From contig NC_056546.1 in the NCBI RefSeq assembly GCF_910596095.1, forward strand, positions 15,259,925 to 15,323,924: a stretch of 64,000 bases of DNA, given 5' to 3'. This document shows positions 27,606 to 44,215 of this stretch, piece after piece. The position numbers and the translations under genes are program-made. Within the stretch, counting starts at the first letter, position 1; each line of letters opens with the position of its first letter. This stretch comes from Thunnus maccoyii (taxonomy: Eukaryota; Chordata; Actinopteri; Scombriformes; Scombridae). Below the pieces are notes generated by a model that had not been told where the DNA came from, searched no databases, and saw only the letters and a list, made by a program, of their open reading frames with translations.

Positions 27606-28251
27606 ATACACTCTTGGTTAGATATGCAGCATGACTGCTTCTGTTGACTTGCCTTTGTACACTGTCCCAATGATGGTCTTACCACATATCGCGGCTGACC
27701 CACAAGCCCTTGCTTGCCAATTTGCATAAATCACAGTCTACATCTGACAGTTACTAGGCAGCGCAGGCGAGGAGATGCCCAGCCCCCGTGCAGAAACCAG
27801 GCCACCAACCCAGAGAATGGGAGGCCTGTCTGCCAGAGTGACAAATGTGTGCGGATCCTACACTAACTGCCTCCTCTTGTAAGAATGGTGTGTGTGTGTG
27901 TGTCCATGTCTGCATCTGTTGGCACATGTGTGGGTACACCCCTGTGTGACATGACAAATAAAGGATAAAAGGTGCTCCAGGGCCTGAAATAAAGCAACTT
28001 GACAAACAATATATCTAGGAGGACTTAATACAGTGAAAAACACCTGCTGTCTTATTCAGTTTTCTGAGCTTCATTGCAGCATCACAGTCACCTTTGCTAC
28101 TGGAGATTAAACAGAGCCAGTGTATGGAGGGTGAGGTGCTGTTAACCATGACAGGCAGGTGAATAAGGTGAGTGCGTCCCACTGAACCCTCTCAGACATG
28201 GCACTGACCCACGGAAACCCAGCTACCTCTCCATCCATAAAGACTTCTTAT

Positions 28252-28650
28252 ACACTACATGGCCAATAGTATGTGGACACTTAAACATTACAACCCATAT
28301 GTCATGGTTGAACATTTCACTCTAAAACCATATGAAATTATCTGCTGCTTCCACTCTTCTGGGATGATTTACCGCAAGATTTTGTAACCCCACCGCAGAG
28401 ATTTACTCCTTTCGGATTTCCAATTCATCCCAAAGGTGTTGGATGGGGTTGAGGTCAAAGCTCTATGCAGGCTGGCCAAGTTCTTCCACACCAAACCTTT
28501 ATTGACTTGGTTTTGTGCACAGGGGCAGGAAATAGGAAGGGGCTTTCCCCAAACTGTTGCCATCAAGTTGGAAACACTATTGTCTAAAATATCACTGCAT
28601 GTTTTGGCATTAAGATGTCTCTTAATCAGAACTAAAGTAATTGGACAGTG
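28252..28650 (-). mobile_element. Tc1/mariner-type transposon remnant
   Basis: The left edge carries ACTACATGGCCAATAGTATG, then TGGACAC, a terminal sequence frequent in fish Tc1-like elements. On the minus strand 28456-28418 encodes DLNPIQHLWDELE, the segment around the last catalytic acidic residue of Tc1/mariner transposases. An in-frame stop lies just before it, and the rest of the transposase is missing or frameshifted. It is a dead, internally deleted copy. Confidence 0.65.
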
Positions 28651-29600
28651 GTGCAAATGTTCAATATTACACCCTATTGGATCAATTATTTTGATTGATT
28701 GTTAACAGAAACAACTACAGTAGATTATGATACGTTAGAGTTTATAGCTCATATTTTGGTTGTGGCACCTATGATTTAATTTTAATGAACAATTATAATT
28801 CAAACAATAGACACACAGTGAATGACACTCATCGGGTCGTTTCAGCTATGATGATGATGATGCTTAACTGTGGTACTTGATATGAAAATGTCAGGTGGAG
28901 ATAGAGGGCTGTGCTGGCAAGTTTAATGAGTTTCTAAGTGCTTAAGTAGCTGCATTGGAAGACACCATGGGGTTGGAGATGGGTCTCTCTCGTCTCTCCA
29001 ATTAGATATGAGCAGAGGCTTAGTGTAGTGTGAGGCCAATCTAAAGTGACAGTCAGAAAACAACATGGCGGGGATTGAGGGGGATGAAAGATGGAAGTCA
29101 ACCAGAGCGTGACAGACCAGTCATTTCCCAGAGTACAGCGCTGACGCTCATGTCTATCTCTCTCAGTGAGTGTTACACTACACAATAATGGTTTGCTGCA
29201 GTTAGTTTAATCACAAAGCCATGGCTTATACATCTATGGATACAACTCAACTCTGTGATCATGTGAGGAAAAAACATGCAGTGACAGGAATTCCACCAGA
29301 TACTGAAAAAAGGTCTTAGTAACTACGGGTCACTGTGATTTTCCATGCAAGTCCTGCTTACACTCATACTGTCTCTGCTACAAAAGATGCCTCAGGGGTT
29401 CTTGTGTTATGCTGTGATGATAAAGCATGCCCAGCACTGACATTGCAGCTGTTTACACATCCCCTATGGAGGACCACTCTCTTTGTAACACCCAGCCCCT
29501 GGGTTACATAATTCTACGTGCATGTGGGTAGAATGTGAGTAACAAAGCAAGGGGGGAGAAATCAGCCCGTTCTCCCAAGAAAAACAACAGTATAGGTCAT
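28651..29600. other. Noncoding stretch
   Basis: I see no gene or known repeat, only a short GATGATGATGATGC run near 28850. Confidence 0.4.
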
Positions 29601-29819
29601 AAATTCAGGAGCCAAAAATTACTTATAGTTACATTTGAGTGAAAGATGCTATCTAGCGGCTGTAGTAATTATGACCCGGAGAAGTGACGCAGTTCAGTTG
29701 ACATCTATATAAGGGGACAAATTTCCATATTTGGAGGTGGCGGGTTGGGTGTCATGTTTCGAACCATGAGTCAGGACAGTTTTTTAAAAACCGTAACTGC
29801 GATTGTTGTGGTGTTGTTG

Positions 29820-30040
29820 CCATAAAGATGAAGGTTGCCTAATTTAAAGGAAGTATTAACTTTAACCCACACCACCTTTCAAGTGATCATTTTAACCCAA
29901 ACCGTGATCTTTCCCTAACCCTAACCAAGTGGTTTTTGTGCCTAAACCAAACCAGACCTTAACCACAGTGTTGTCACACCATAAAACATAATTATTTTTT
30001 AATAGTGATTTGTAACGGTTTTGGAAAGCTGCCAACAGAG
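29820..30040 (-). repeat. MITE-like repeat, orphan copy of the element at 52.3 kb
   Basis: Its reverse complement shares a long stretch with 52330-52465: TGTGGTTAAGGTCTGGTT, TTTAGGCACAAA, TTAGGGAAAGATCA, GGTTTGGGTTAAAATGATCA. The TIRs carrying CTCTCGCGAG at 52.3 kb are not found at the ends of this copy, so it is a relative with different ends or an eroded one. Words such as CCCTAACCCTAACCAA belong to the element and are not telomeric. Confidence 0.6.
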
Positions 30041-30385
30041 GCGGCAAATTAGAAAACGTTCCTTTAAGTTGTTCTGGAGTGCATGGTACAATCAACCTAT
30101 GCGGTCGTTTAATTATGAGGATGTGTTAGAAGAAATCTACACACTTCTCAAGCTGTGTGTTCAGGCTGAATGATGATACAATTACACATATCCTTTACTT
30201 TGATACTGTTGTTTGGTTTGCGGATTAAGATGCCAGACACGTACTGTGCATAGGCAAACACAGCTGTTCATCCCAGCGATAAAAGAGGTGCTCTGCCCCC
30301 TCTTACACATTGTACAGCTCTGTCAGCATGTGTGAAGAAAGTGCAAAATCACCCTGTTGCTGAGAATGAGCAGCACATTCTCTGC

Positions 30386-30386
<1 letters not shown>

Positions 30387-30436
<50 letters not shown>
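30387..30436. repeat. (TA)n microsatellite
   Basis: About 23-24 TA units bordered by CATATACATA and TACACATACAT. It is self-complementary and can extrude a cruciform. Confidence 0.95.
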
Positions 30437-30442
<6 letters not shown>

Positions 30443-32550
30443 CATGATATCTGTGCACTGAATCTGTATAAATGTTATCTGGACAGAGGCGTGATTGCAA
30501 AAAAGATTGTTCATCTCCTTCAGATGCTAGTTGTACACCAATCAGGATTCAGGTGGAAACATTTAGTTGTGGTCTGACAAAACCCCCACACTTCAAAAGC
30601 ACTTTTGATGTTTCCCCTCTGTTTTTCCAGGCCACTCATGCATCAGTAGTTTTGTGAAAAACACAGACTCTGAGACAATATTAGAAACGATGCCTGCAGG
30701 CGGTTCTTTGAAGCTGAACGCCAGAGCCAGTCGGCCAGTCAGCCCATTGATAGCGTGCTACTCTCCCCACTAGTTTGGATGATGCTGGTCTTCAGCCGGG
30801 GCTAGAGGGAATACAAAACAGCTTTTTCCTCCAACCTATGTCAAGAGTGATGTTAAATCTTAATATCGTGGTCTGGGCTTCAACAGAGGCCGTTGAAAAT
30901 CTTGCAGTCATTTGCTCAACAGAGCATGTTTGCATAAAGCAAATCAAGTATGTCATAATATGTACTCATTTCAAGTTAATATAACAGAAGTCAAAGGGTA
31001 TCCTGGTGCTTTAGTCCTCTGAAGTGTTAAATATTCATGATGGCACAGGTTCACATTTTAGATCATGCTTGCACTTTTTCCCAGCTCTCCCTCAGGGCAC
31101 TAAAATACTTAAGAAAGCAGATACATCCCTAAAAGCCCAAAGCAACAATGCCATTCAGTAAATGCTGCCCTGGCAGTAAACATAAACTCCACAGTGGCAG
31201 TACTCCACTAACAACACAATTTCCCTTCATTTTATTTGATCAGGTTTTATGTAAAGTCTTTGCATCAGATGTCTGAGATTCCGGGTTGACTCTCGCTGGG
31301 AAAAAAACACATCACCGCTGGGACGCTAATCATAGCTGCTGCTCTTGGAATAGCTTCGCTAGCAGGCATGAAATCATGCATACGTTACAGCAGCCATTAG
31401 GGATTACCTAGGTGTTCTATTTTATGTCACTTCTCAAACAAACACACAGAGGGATGTTCTTAAAGTAATTGGTCCTCCTTTAATGAATTATAATGAGCCT
31501 TGTATTGATATATAAGACAGATGATGGTGTATGAAGACACTTAATGCTGTCTTATATATACATTTGCATGATGCCACAGAGTGAGAAACGTGTGCTAGTC
31601 ATATATCACATACTGTTTTGCCTACAGACTACTGACTAATAGACTGAGATAATTTTTACTCATAGAATTCACATATCTAATTTAGAAATCCATGCTGCTT
31701 CTGAGGAAATGCCAAGTGATTGTTGTTGTCAATTTTTTTTTAGTTCTATCTTGCATCATTAAACTAATTAATGAGTGTTTTCCTGTTAACTTTCCTGGAC
31801 TGCTCTCTTCCTGATATCCATATTTCATAAGCATGTCTCACCATTCCTCCCTTTCTCCTCTATCCCAGCTCTTTTTCGTGCCAGTGCAGTTGACTGCACA
31901 ACAGGGAGCAGCTTATATTCTGGGTTCCTCTTAATTATTAATGGGCTTCTCGACACATAGCCTAATCCATCTACACAACTTGAAATACTGACACGGGGAG
32001 AAATCACTCTTTCTGAGGTGTGATTTCTCCTTATGTGATTAGAAGCTGACCCAATTTCACCTGGTTTTACAGTAGATACAGTCCCCTCTGGAAATACGGT
32101 GTTAGGCTGCCAACCTCTTCAAATCCTAAAAATCATTTAGTTGTAGGGTTACATTGTCTTCAGGTTCATCCACTTCACTTATCTAGTAGGTAATTATGTG
32201 GATTAAGTGTAAATTCACTACTTGCAACCAAGGGGAAACTCTCTTTGCTGATTCTGTCCACAATTTAAGCCTTACACAGTTATTCTTATCACTCTAAGGA
32301 TGTAAAACACTTTCAGTGTTGACATCTTTGTTAAAGCTGTGACAGATACGGGCCTGGATAGGTTTGTGGGTCTTGATCAAATGTACTTACTAGATGCTGT
32401 GGTTCATGAATGCTCGAGAGGTTTCATGACTACTAATATTTACTTGTCAGAATGTTTTGCAAAATAGTTGTCAACTAGTTCTTATTGATGTGATATTAAA
32501 CTCAAGACTAAGAGTCTGCAGCAAAGCTCTAGCTCTGTGAGGCTGTACTT
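30437..32550. other. Noncoding stretch
   Basis: No exon, RNA gene or recognised mobile element. Confidence 0.4.
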
Positions 32551-32559
32551 TGGCACTGC

Positions 32560-33110
32560 GGTGCCTTGAGTTAAATAGTAGTCATCATGCTAACATGCTA
32601 ACAATGACAATATTAACGTGCTGATTTTACACAGGCATAAAGCTTACCATGTTCACCATCTTATTTTTGTGTGTTAGCACGCTAACATTTGCTAATTAGC
32701 GCTAAACACAAAGCACAGCTGAGGCTACTGAGAATTTCATTAGTTTTGCATGTACCTGGTCATAAACCAAAAAAAAGAAGAGGTAAAATAAACATTTTGG
32801 CCTGATGATGGTGGTACATGAGTGTTAAGGGATTGCCAAAGTTATTCCAATTCATCCTGAGGGAACATTAATGTTTGCACCAAAGTACAATATAATAGTT
32901 GGCAGGATATTTCACTTGAAACCACAAATGTCAACCTCATGGTGGTACTTGAAGAAAAGTCAGGGGATCACCAACATCAGTAGGATACATCATCTGGTAA
33001 CAATGAATGTCTGTACAAAATTTCTTGTTAATGCATCCAATCATTGAGATATTTCCAGACCTTACATTGCCATCCCTACAGCCAAGCTGCTAGTGTGGCA
33101 AAGAAAACGT
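32560..33110. repeat. Teleost interspersed repeat (GCTAACATGCTAAC type)
   Basis: It begins with CATGCTAACATGCTAACAA and a near-inverse GTGTGTTAGCACGCTAAC. It continues with TTCATCCTGAGGGAACATTAATG, ACAAATGTCAACCTCATGG and AAGTCAGGGGATCACCAA. I recognise this word order from many fish genomic sequences. The part after 32820 contains two related units, each with TTCATCC/ACATCATC followed by AATG and a poly-A-like block, i.e. an internal duplication. No coding capacity. Confidence 0.6.
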
Positions 33111-34480
33111 GAATAGATAGCTGTTCTGTGCAGCATTTAGCAGCTTTGCACTTAAAACACTATAAATATTAACTAGTAACTGTGGTAAAAAGTAGTATGT
33201 GTATATGCAACACAAATGTTTTACAAGTTAACTGCTGGAAATTCGGTGATACTGGCTAAAATATTTTATCCACAAGCACTCAGCTGTCACCTTTAAAATG
33301 TTGACTAGTGGTTGTACTGAGACAGTGGAGGACAAACTGTGTCCTGATGGGGTCTTCAACACAGCCTCTGACAGAGGTAAGGTCAGAGCCTATTGATTTT
33401 TAACACTGCTCAATGAGACAGCAGGCTGCTCAGTGCAAAAGACACCACTGTAGAGCCAGTGTAAAGAAACATGGCCTAAGCTCAGTTACACTGGCTGCTA
33501 CATTCATTTCTTGTAGGTGTCCTATAATGAAAAAAGTAACACAGAGGATCTCTATATGATTGGCTTTCCACCTGGATGCTTTCATCCATTTTATCTCTCA
33601 GATCAGCAATCACCTCCAAGAAGAAAGGCAGCAGCAATAGGATAGGCTTCCATCGTGGCACCATGCACTACAGTAGAGCAGCCATGGATGTGGCCTTTGT
33701 GTGCTCTATAGCATAGGTGGGAGGGAAAGTGGGGCTTGGGATCTTTAATGTGCAGGGTGGAATTATATATCCTTTTAATCATGCTCCCCCTCCCAACAGC
33801 AGTTTAGGATGAGAGTGACGGAGAGCCAACACAAAGCTAATTCCGCCCCTGTCACATCCGATCGTCTCTTACCTCGCAAATGAGCAGCAGTAATGACACT
33901 CGCCTGATGGCCCATGCTCACGCACATTTGCAGGGGTAATGTTTGATAGAAATCAATCCGAGATAATATGGTGGATGGGAGCGCTGAGGTGATTTTCTGG
34001 AGATGGGTTTTGTCTAGTGGCAATGGCTCAGGCTTTGAGTATGTCTCTTTTGGCTTCCAAATCAGTTTGTAAGCCTGTATTTTCAAGCCATTTTAACTCA
34101 TGACCCTTTCATTAGAAAATTTAGGGATCTTTTGCCTTGTGGTGTTTAGCGCTGTTTGTTCTGTTAGTCACTGGAAGTCTTATGGATATAAAAATGTTAG
34201 CTGGATGTGATTAAGACAACAAAATAGATCACATCATTTCTGCGTAGGCTGTGGAGATAGTTTGCTCCATTCTTTTAGCATTAATAGTCTACACTTCTGT
34301 CATTGTGAACAAAACAACAAAATAATGCAGTGCTCTAGAAGCTGAAATGATACTGATAAGTCTTGTATTGTATTAAATTAAGGAACTCACAAAGCCATAC
34401 ACTACAGTAAAACTATGAATAACATTTTGCACCATGTGTGCAAGTGTAAAAAAGGGCAGTGGCTGATCAAACAATCAATT
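33111..34480. other. Noncoding stretch
   Basis: Nothing recognisable beyond ordinary AT-rich sequence. Confidence 0.4.
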
Positions 34481-34488
34481 TAAGAAGA

Positions 34489-34528
34489 CTGGTTGTCTGT
34501 GATACTAATGAGTATCACAGACAACCAG
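34489..34528. repeat. Perfect 18-bp hairpin with AATG loop
   Basis: CTGGTTGTCTGTGATACT (34489-34506) is followed by AATG and then its exact reverse complement (34511-34528). The stem is too short for a canonical animal pre-miRNA, whose stem is around 30 bp. It may be the closed tip of an eroded inverted repeat. Confidence 0.8.
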
Positions 34529-35635
34529 CAAGTCCATGTAGCAGAGTAGGTATATTATGACAAAAATGTCACCCAAAACTGTTAAAATATGGCTTTATTT
34601 TTTAAATGTTTTCACAGAAATAAGGTATGTGGTTTCAAATATGTGCTAAGCTTCTTATTGTTCCTATAAGAACCTAGACCTATCTAGACATATCAATGCC
34701 ATGGATTACCACTAAATGTACCAGTGATGAGATGATCACTCACACAGCAATAATAAGATCTATTACATTATAATTACTTGGGCAAGTGTTAAAAGACTGG
34801 AGAGTAAATCAAGAGTCCCAACCTTAAACAGGGAGCATCAATTATTCCAACTAATTTGACTTTTTCACCCAATTCATACAGCTCTATGTACTGTATGGAC
34901 ATGCTGAGAGCCACTAACAACACCATGAATTATACATTTCTCCAGCGACAGAACATATTATGGAATCTGAGAGGCAATATGAGCAAATCTCCCTTTTTAT
35001 TCATGCCAGTCTTGTTTAATGAATCACTGGGAGATTGCTCTCACTGTTGCCATTAATCAGAGCTTCTCTGCTGCTGATTGAAGAGGGTAATATGAACAGG
35101 AATACCAATGAGTGGAGGAATGTGCACAGGGCTGAAAAATGTCTGAATAACTCAGCCATACAAACAGCCAAGTGCTGTGTGCAGTCCAAACACAACCTTG
35201 TCCCATCTCTACTATGAATAAAGTCCATTACAATTTGACTGTGTTCTCCGATGATATAGAGTGACTATATCAAACCGCTGTGTGCCCACAAGGGACTGAG
35301 ACAATTTGGTTTTAGACTGCTATTGGAAAACCATGTAAGCTACCAGAGTCATATTGGTATTTTGGAAGCTGCATGACTCAACGTTAAGTCCAAAACACAA
35401 ATTTGCTTCATTGATTGAAGAAAAGTGGACTGGTCTTTTGGCTCGAGGGAGCATTTTGTTCATAAATTGAATCTATAAATTTGTCCATATGCAGTTAATG
35501 TCCCTGGAATAAGGACAAGTTAGAAACCATTTGGGTTTGTGGGATGTCATTTCTCTTTGCTTTTCATATTCTGTTCCTTTTTGCATCCCTACTGGATTCA
35601 CAGAAATTACACTTTGAAGAGTAAGACCAAGATAT
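34529..35635. other. Noncoding stretch
   Basis: No gene or known repeat recognised. Confidence 0.4.
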
Positions 35636-35637
35636 TT

Positions 35638-35985
35638 ACAGGAATAGTTTGACATTTTGAGGGAAAAACACTTCCTTGTTGAGATTTCGATGGGTTTGTG
35701 CGATATAGCCTACAAAGCTAACTCCAGCATTACATTAGCTTATCTTAGCTTAGCACAGAGACTGGAAACAGGGGGAAACAGCTAGTTAGCCTCTGTTCAA
35801 CAGTAATAATGTGCTAATTAGTGAGTTTTAGAAGTGCTAATAGGTGGCTAGCTGTTTCCAGTCTTTGTGCTAAGCTAAGCTAGGATAACCGTGTGCTGGC
35901 TACAGCTTCACGTTCACTGTACAGACATGATATCAACTGTTTCATAAATCTCAGCAAGAAGGCAAATAAGAGGCGAATGATCATA
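35638..35985. repeat. Foldback MITE-like teleost repeat
   Basis: The left half contains GGAATAGTTTGACATTTTG, TTAGCTTAGCACAGAGACTGG and AAACAGCTAGTTAGCC. The right half contains the reverse complements GGCTAGCTGTTTCCAGTC, TTTGTGCTAAGCTAA and AAATCTCAGCAAGAAGGCAAA. The whole unit is therefore an imperfect palindrome of about 350 bp. These words are very common in fish genomes. It has no coding capacity and is best read as a non-autonomous inverted-repeat element. Confidence 0.65.
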
Positions 35986-36264
35986 GTTAATATTAATGTT
36001 AGCATCATGAATAAATCTTGACATGGCATGATATTACAAAGGGAGGGCAGTAATGCTGCTTCATGGTACTATGGTATAATTCAATTTAATTAGTAAATTG
36101 TTAGACCATGATGAATTGCCTAGAAAATTATCTGTAGGGCATACAACCATATTTTTGCACAAACCTGATAAGCCGAGTATCCTTTCTTTAAAACCCAAGG
36201 ACACACACATGCACATATGCACATGATTCCTCAATGACTGCGCGCATGCAGGCACACGCACGCG

Positions 36265-36271
<7 letters not shown>

Positions 36272-36336
<65 letters not shown>
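36272..36336. repeat. (CA)32 microsatellite with CG-rich flank
   Basis: About 32 CA units preceded by GCACACGCACGCGCACGCGC, another alternating purine-pyrimidine tract. Confidence 0.97.
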
Positions 36337-36338
<2 letters not shown>

Positions 36339-39300
36339 AGAGTACTGCATGGCTATCACACAGAGCATTCCATCATACTGTCACTCACATCTGCTGCCCT
36401 TTCTCATTACCACACCCTCCCGATTCTCCCTCTCCTTTACCTCCCCTTCAGCCTTCTCTCTCCTCCTCTCCATTCCTCCACATTATTCCCCCACTCCCCT
36501 TCCTTCCTGCTCTACAGATTTATCCTTCCACGCTAACAAAAATGAACAGAATTCCCGTGCATGTAGCTCTGTGGCGATGAGACAGGTGGGCTGACACGCT
36601 TTTACACCGGCCTGATGTCCTCTGAGCCTCAGACAGCATGTTCGCAGTCTGAAAAAAAGGCCAGAGTGGTTTCAGCACACCTCACATGATTGAAACCAGT
36701 GATTTTTCACATGCGCACACTGGTTAGTGTGCCAGAATTAGACAGCAGGTATAATTTTTTTTTTACATCTCGCTGAACATGTGAAAATGGATTGATGGAA
36801 TATACCATTGTTGCATCACTAGACAGTAAATCCAAGGTAGCTCTGTCTGTTTGGGCAAAGGTAGTTTGCTGAGGTCTCTGCAGGTTTTTTTTTCTCCTCT
36901 GCTGCTTCCAGAAAGGGATAAATGACAAAACCATGTCAGGGCGGTGATGCAAGGAGGATAATTAGGATTCACAAAACACAGTTTGTCCTCAAAAGCAAAT
37001 CACTTCCCTGGTGCTCTGGGGCTACCAAGGCACAGATCATTTTATATATCAGCACCTAGCAACTGGCAGATGGAGTGAACTTAGTGCAGGCTGCCAAAGC
37101 TGATAGGACACTGCAGGACTGCAAAATGAGCTGTGATGATTCCCCTGCTGAGGCCAACAAGAGAGACATACCTCATTAAGATGCATAGCATCCTTGAATG
37201 CCCGGCCACACTTTACAGCACCAAGTTGCCCATTGCAAACATGTTCATAATGCCACTGAAAACATACATTTAGTAGCTGATGGCTGTAAAATAGACACAG
37301 GCAAGCTTGGTGATAATAAATGTACTAGTAGATCATAAAATATGACAAAAAATAAACTAGATCACTATATAATATGCAGTTTAGAAACACACTGTTTCTT
37401 ATTAATGGACTGCAAACAGCAGGACCATTGTCATCTATTGTTTGAAATGCTGCTTTTTTAAGACGGCTAACATGCAGCTATTGATCTGCGGTGACATGCT
37501 AGCGAAAACACACAGCGAGCCAACAGGAATTCTGTCCATTTTCTCCATATAAGACCACAACTCAACTCTCTACATGGAGAAAGACGGGCCATTAAAACTG
37601 CACCTGTTGTGAGGATATAAACATGTGTTCCTCATACCATCTATCATAAACCTGACTGCAAAGCACCTTTGTTGTACAAGCAGGAAGAGGCATATTCTCA
37701 TTACGAAACTTCTTGCCCTGAAGGAAAGCAAAGATGAATATAGTGCTTTATCAAGGTGTATTTGGTATACGTGGGTGTCCCTGGAGACTGCAGCTACCTA
37801 CTGTACAGTGTGCTTATAAACATACCAGCCATCTTTTCTTTGTCCTCGTAGTTCATTTCTTCCTGTTACATTCTCTATCATATCCTGTTTATTGTATTAG
37901 CCTGCTAATGTCATCCTCTTTTTCCAAAATAACAGGAGAAGAAGGAAAAGGAAACCGATTTCACTTGTCCAACAACTAAAACAAAGAAGTGGGGCCTGGA
38001 AGATAAGAAACAGGAGCAAGAAGAATGAGTGGGAGACACTGAAAACAGGGGCTGCGAGAAGAAAGAGAGACAAAGACAGAGAGGCAGAGACTCCTGGGAC
38101 GGGCCTACAGGGCTGTGGAGAGAGGAGCTTAATTTCCCAACACCATCTGTTACCAGTCCCTGGGTTGAAAGCTCCACTTATGTCAAACCTCCCACAACCA
38201 CACACCAGTAGAGCACCACAGAGCCGTGAGAAACCCTACCCACTGTCTTTCCTCGTCTATCCCCTGCACACCTATGCATGCACTCTCATCCTTTACGGTG
38301 GCACTACAACTCACACTTTAGCCGAGATAAATGAAATTGCCTGCTATTTTTTGGGTCATAGTGGATTTATGAGTCAGTATACTTATTTGGGCATCAGCAT
38401 GTAAGGATTTTCTTTTAATATATTCACTTTTACACCTGTTCACTGACCACTTTATCAATGGGGTCTTGATACAGTAACTCCAATTTCTGCTGTGTTGGAC
38501 TCCAAATTATCTTGATAAACTGTCAGTGTTTAATCTCAGCCGGCTGGCATCGATTGAAGAGAAGCCCACAGGGGATGCTGGGTGTGTATATATAGGCCTT
38601 TCTACTGGGAAAGAAGAGCCCACGACTCAAAATGTGTCAATGGAAGTGCCTCCGAGCTACTGTTTTTCCCTTTCTGCCTGGTTTTGTTAGCACTGAGCAC
38701 TCTGGTAGAGAAATGTCTGGCCTATATTCAAGACTTTGTGGAGGCATGAAAATATGTCAAACTGCAGGGCTGAAGACAATTATGTATAATATGTGTAACA
38801 TATAGTGCTTGAGTGCAGTCCCCAATGCGCTGGTGTTGCACTCTGGGTAATGTTCTTGTGCGAGATGTTACTTGCAAGAAGGTGAAGGTCATTGCAGGTT
38901 ATCATTTGTGGTATTTTAGTGCACAAGTGAATGGCAGATTGTATTTTTCTTGTTATATGCAGTTTTTATTATTAATGCATTAAGAGCTACATCTTCCTCT
39001 TTGGCTTCTTATAGGAAAAATACATTTTTCCCGCCAAAAATTCTATAAGAACAGACTGTAGTTGCAGCTCCTGCATCCCTGATATGAGGAAATGCTGATA
39101 TCCATAAAAGAATGGAGGATATTGAGACAGGGTGGTGGTGGTGGTGGGAGGGGGGGGTTACCCTGAGGACAGACCATTCCCTGGCATTTTAATCACTTCA
39201 TTTACACACTCTCTCAGGGTATTTCTATGCAAATTTTCTGAAAAGGTCACACCGCAAAGAGGGATATCTATTCTGTTCCAAATGGTGTTTATAAACAGGA

Positions 39301-39470
39301 AAAGGCCAAGTCCACACACAGATTGGCCTAACAGTGTATTAGCACAATTTATTCATCAGGGGTTTTGCCTCCAGGATGAATCGGTGGTGAATCCTCATGA
39401 TGAAAATACTTTTCACAGGTATATACTTACAGTAATGGCTTCAGTGTACCTAAGTAGTCTGACATTTCCT
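36337..39470. other. Noncoding stretch
   Basis: No exon can be supported. Contains a pyrimidine-rich block (36410-36530) and (GGT)n near 39132-39147. Confidence 0.4.
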
Positions 39471-39472
39471 TT

Positions 39473-39800
39473 AACGAAGGGAGTCCTCATGTGGCCATTT
39501 GGGTTACTACACCTAAGTCTTTAAACAAACTTAAAACTATCACTGTAATGATACTTTCTTTTACATTACTTATTTTACAGTTCTAAAAAGTAAAAAAAAG
39601 AAAATTAAAAAGTATAAAGTTCAGAACAAAATGTGCCACAAAGTGGTCACAGTACATATTTTGAGTAAGTCCTCAGAGTTGTAATTAAAAATATATATTA
39701 AAAAAAGTAGTAATGTCATTACAAAGGGAGTCCTCAAGTGGCCATTTGGGTTACTACAGCTAAATCTTTGAACAAACTTTAAAACTATTACTGTAATACT
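39473..39800. repeat. Direct duplication of an 80-bp unit, 248 bp apart
   Basis: Unit 1 (39473-39552) and unit 2 (39721-39800) share GGGAGTCCTCA, GTGGCCATTTGGGTTACTAC and AACAAACTT(T)AAAACTAT with only a few substitutions. The sequence between them is AT-rich and not obviously repeated. It lies about 240 bp beyond the rps24 3' end. Confidence 0.8.
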
Positions 39801-40034
39801 GGATGTCACTAACACTTAAGTTTAAATTCATGCAATTTGAAAGTCAAATCTGAATCACAACCAAACCACTGAATATTGTGTACTTTGTAATGAAAACCAT
39901 ACTAAATTAAATGTAATTATGAAGAGATTTATGTACACCCAACTTGTTATACTGTTAAGCTGAACTAAAAATATAAAAAGGATCAGAAAATAGTTCTTCA
40001 AATAAATATACCCAAAGACAAAAGATATTTTTTT

Positions 40035-40112
40035 CCAATTTTTTCCAAAGTTTATTTGATGACAATATACAAGAACATCTTGAGCACGGAGACCATCCCT
40101 GGCTGTCCGGGC
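40035..40112 (-). other. rps24: rps24 3'UTR and poly(A) signal
   Basis: After the stop codon at 40115-40113 the minus strand reads GCCCGGACAGCC, ATGTTCTTGTATTGTC and then AATAAA (40056-40051). The ATGTTCTTGT...AATAAAC ending resembles the short 3'UTR of vertebrate RPS24. Cleavage is expected about 15-25 nt beyond, near 40030-40040. Confidence 0.8.
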
Positions 40113-44161
<4,049 letters not shown>

Positions 44162-44189
44162 CTTGACGCCGGCCTCGCTCAGGGACGTT

Positions 44190-44215
44190 GAAAAGGAGGA
44201 AGGACCAGCAGGCGA
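44190..44215 (-). promoter_or_regulatory. rps24: rps24 transcription start with 5'TOP-like tract
   Basis: About 30 nt upstream of the ATG the minus strand reads CTGGTCCTTCCTCCTTTTC (tract 44203-44190). Vertebrate ribosomal protein mRNAs start with C followed by a pyrimidine run (5'TOP), which places their translation under mTORC1/LARP1 control. The tract and its distance fit; the exact start is inferred. The neighbouring eif4ebp2 encodes another mTORC1 effector. Confidence 0.65.

Noticed and set aside
29890-29960. CCCTAACCCTAACC as an interstitial telomere repeat
   Set aside because: Only two units, and the same words occur within the dispersed repeat family that is also present at 52.3 kb.
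34489-34528. microRNA precursor
   Set aside because: An 18-bp perfect stem with a 4-nt loop is too short for Drosha/Dicer processing.
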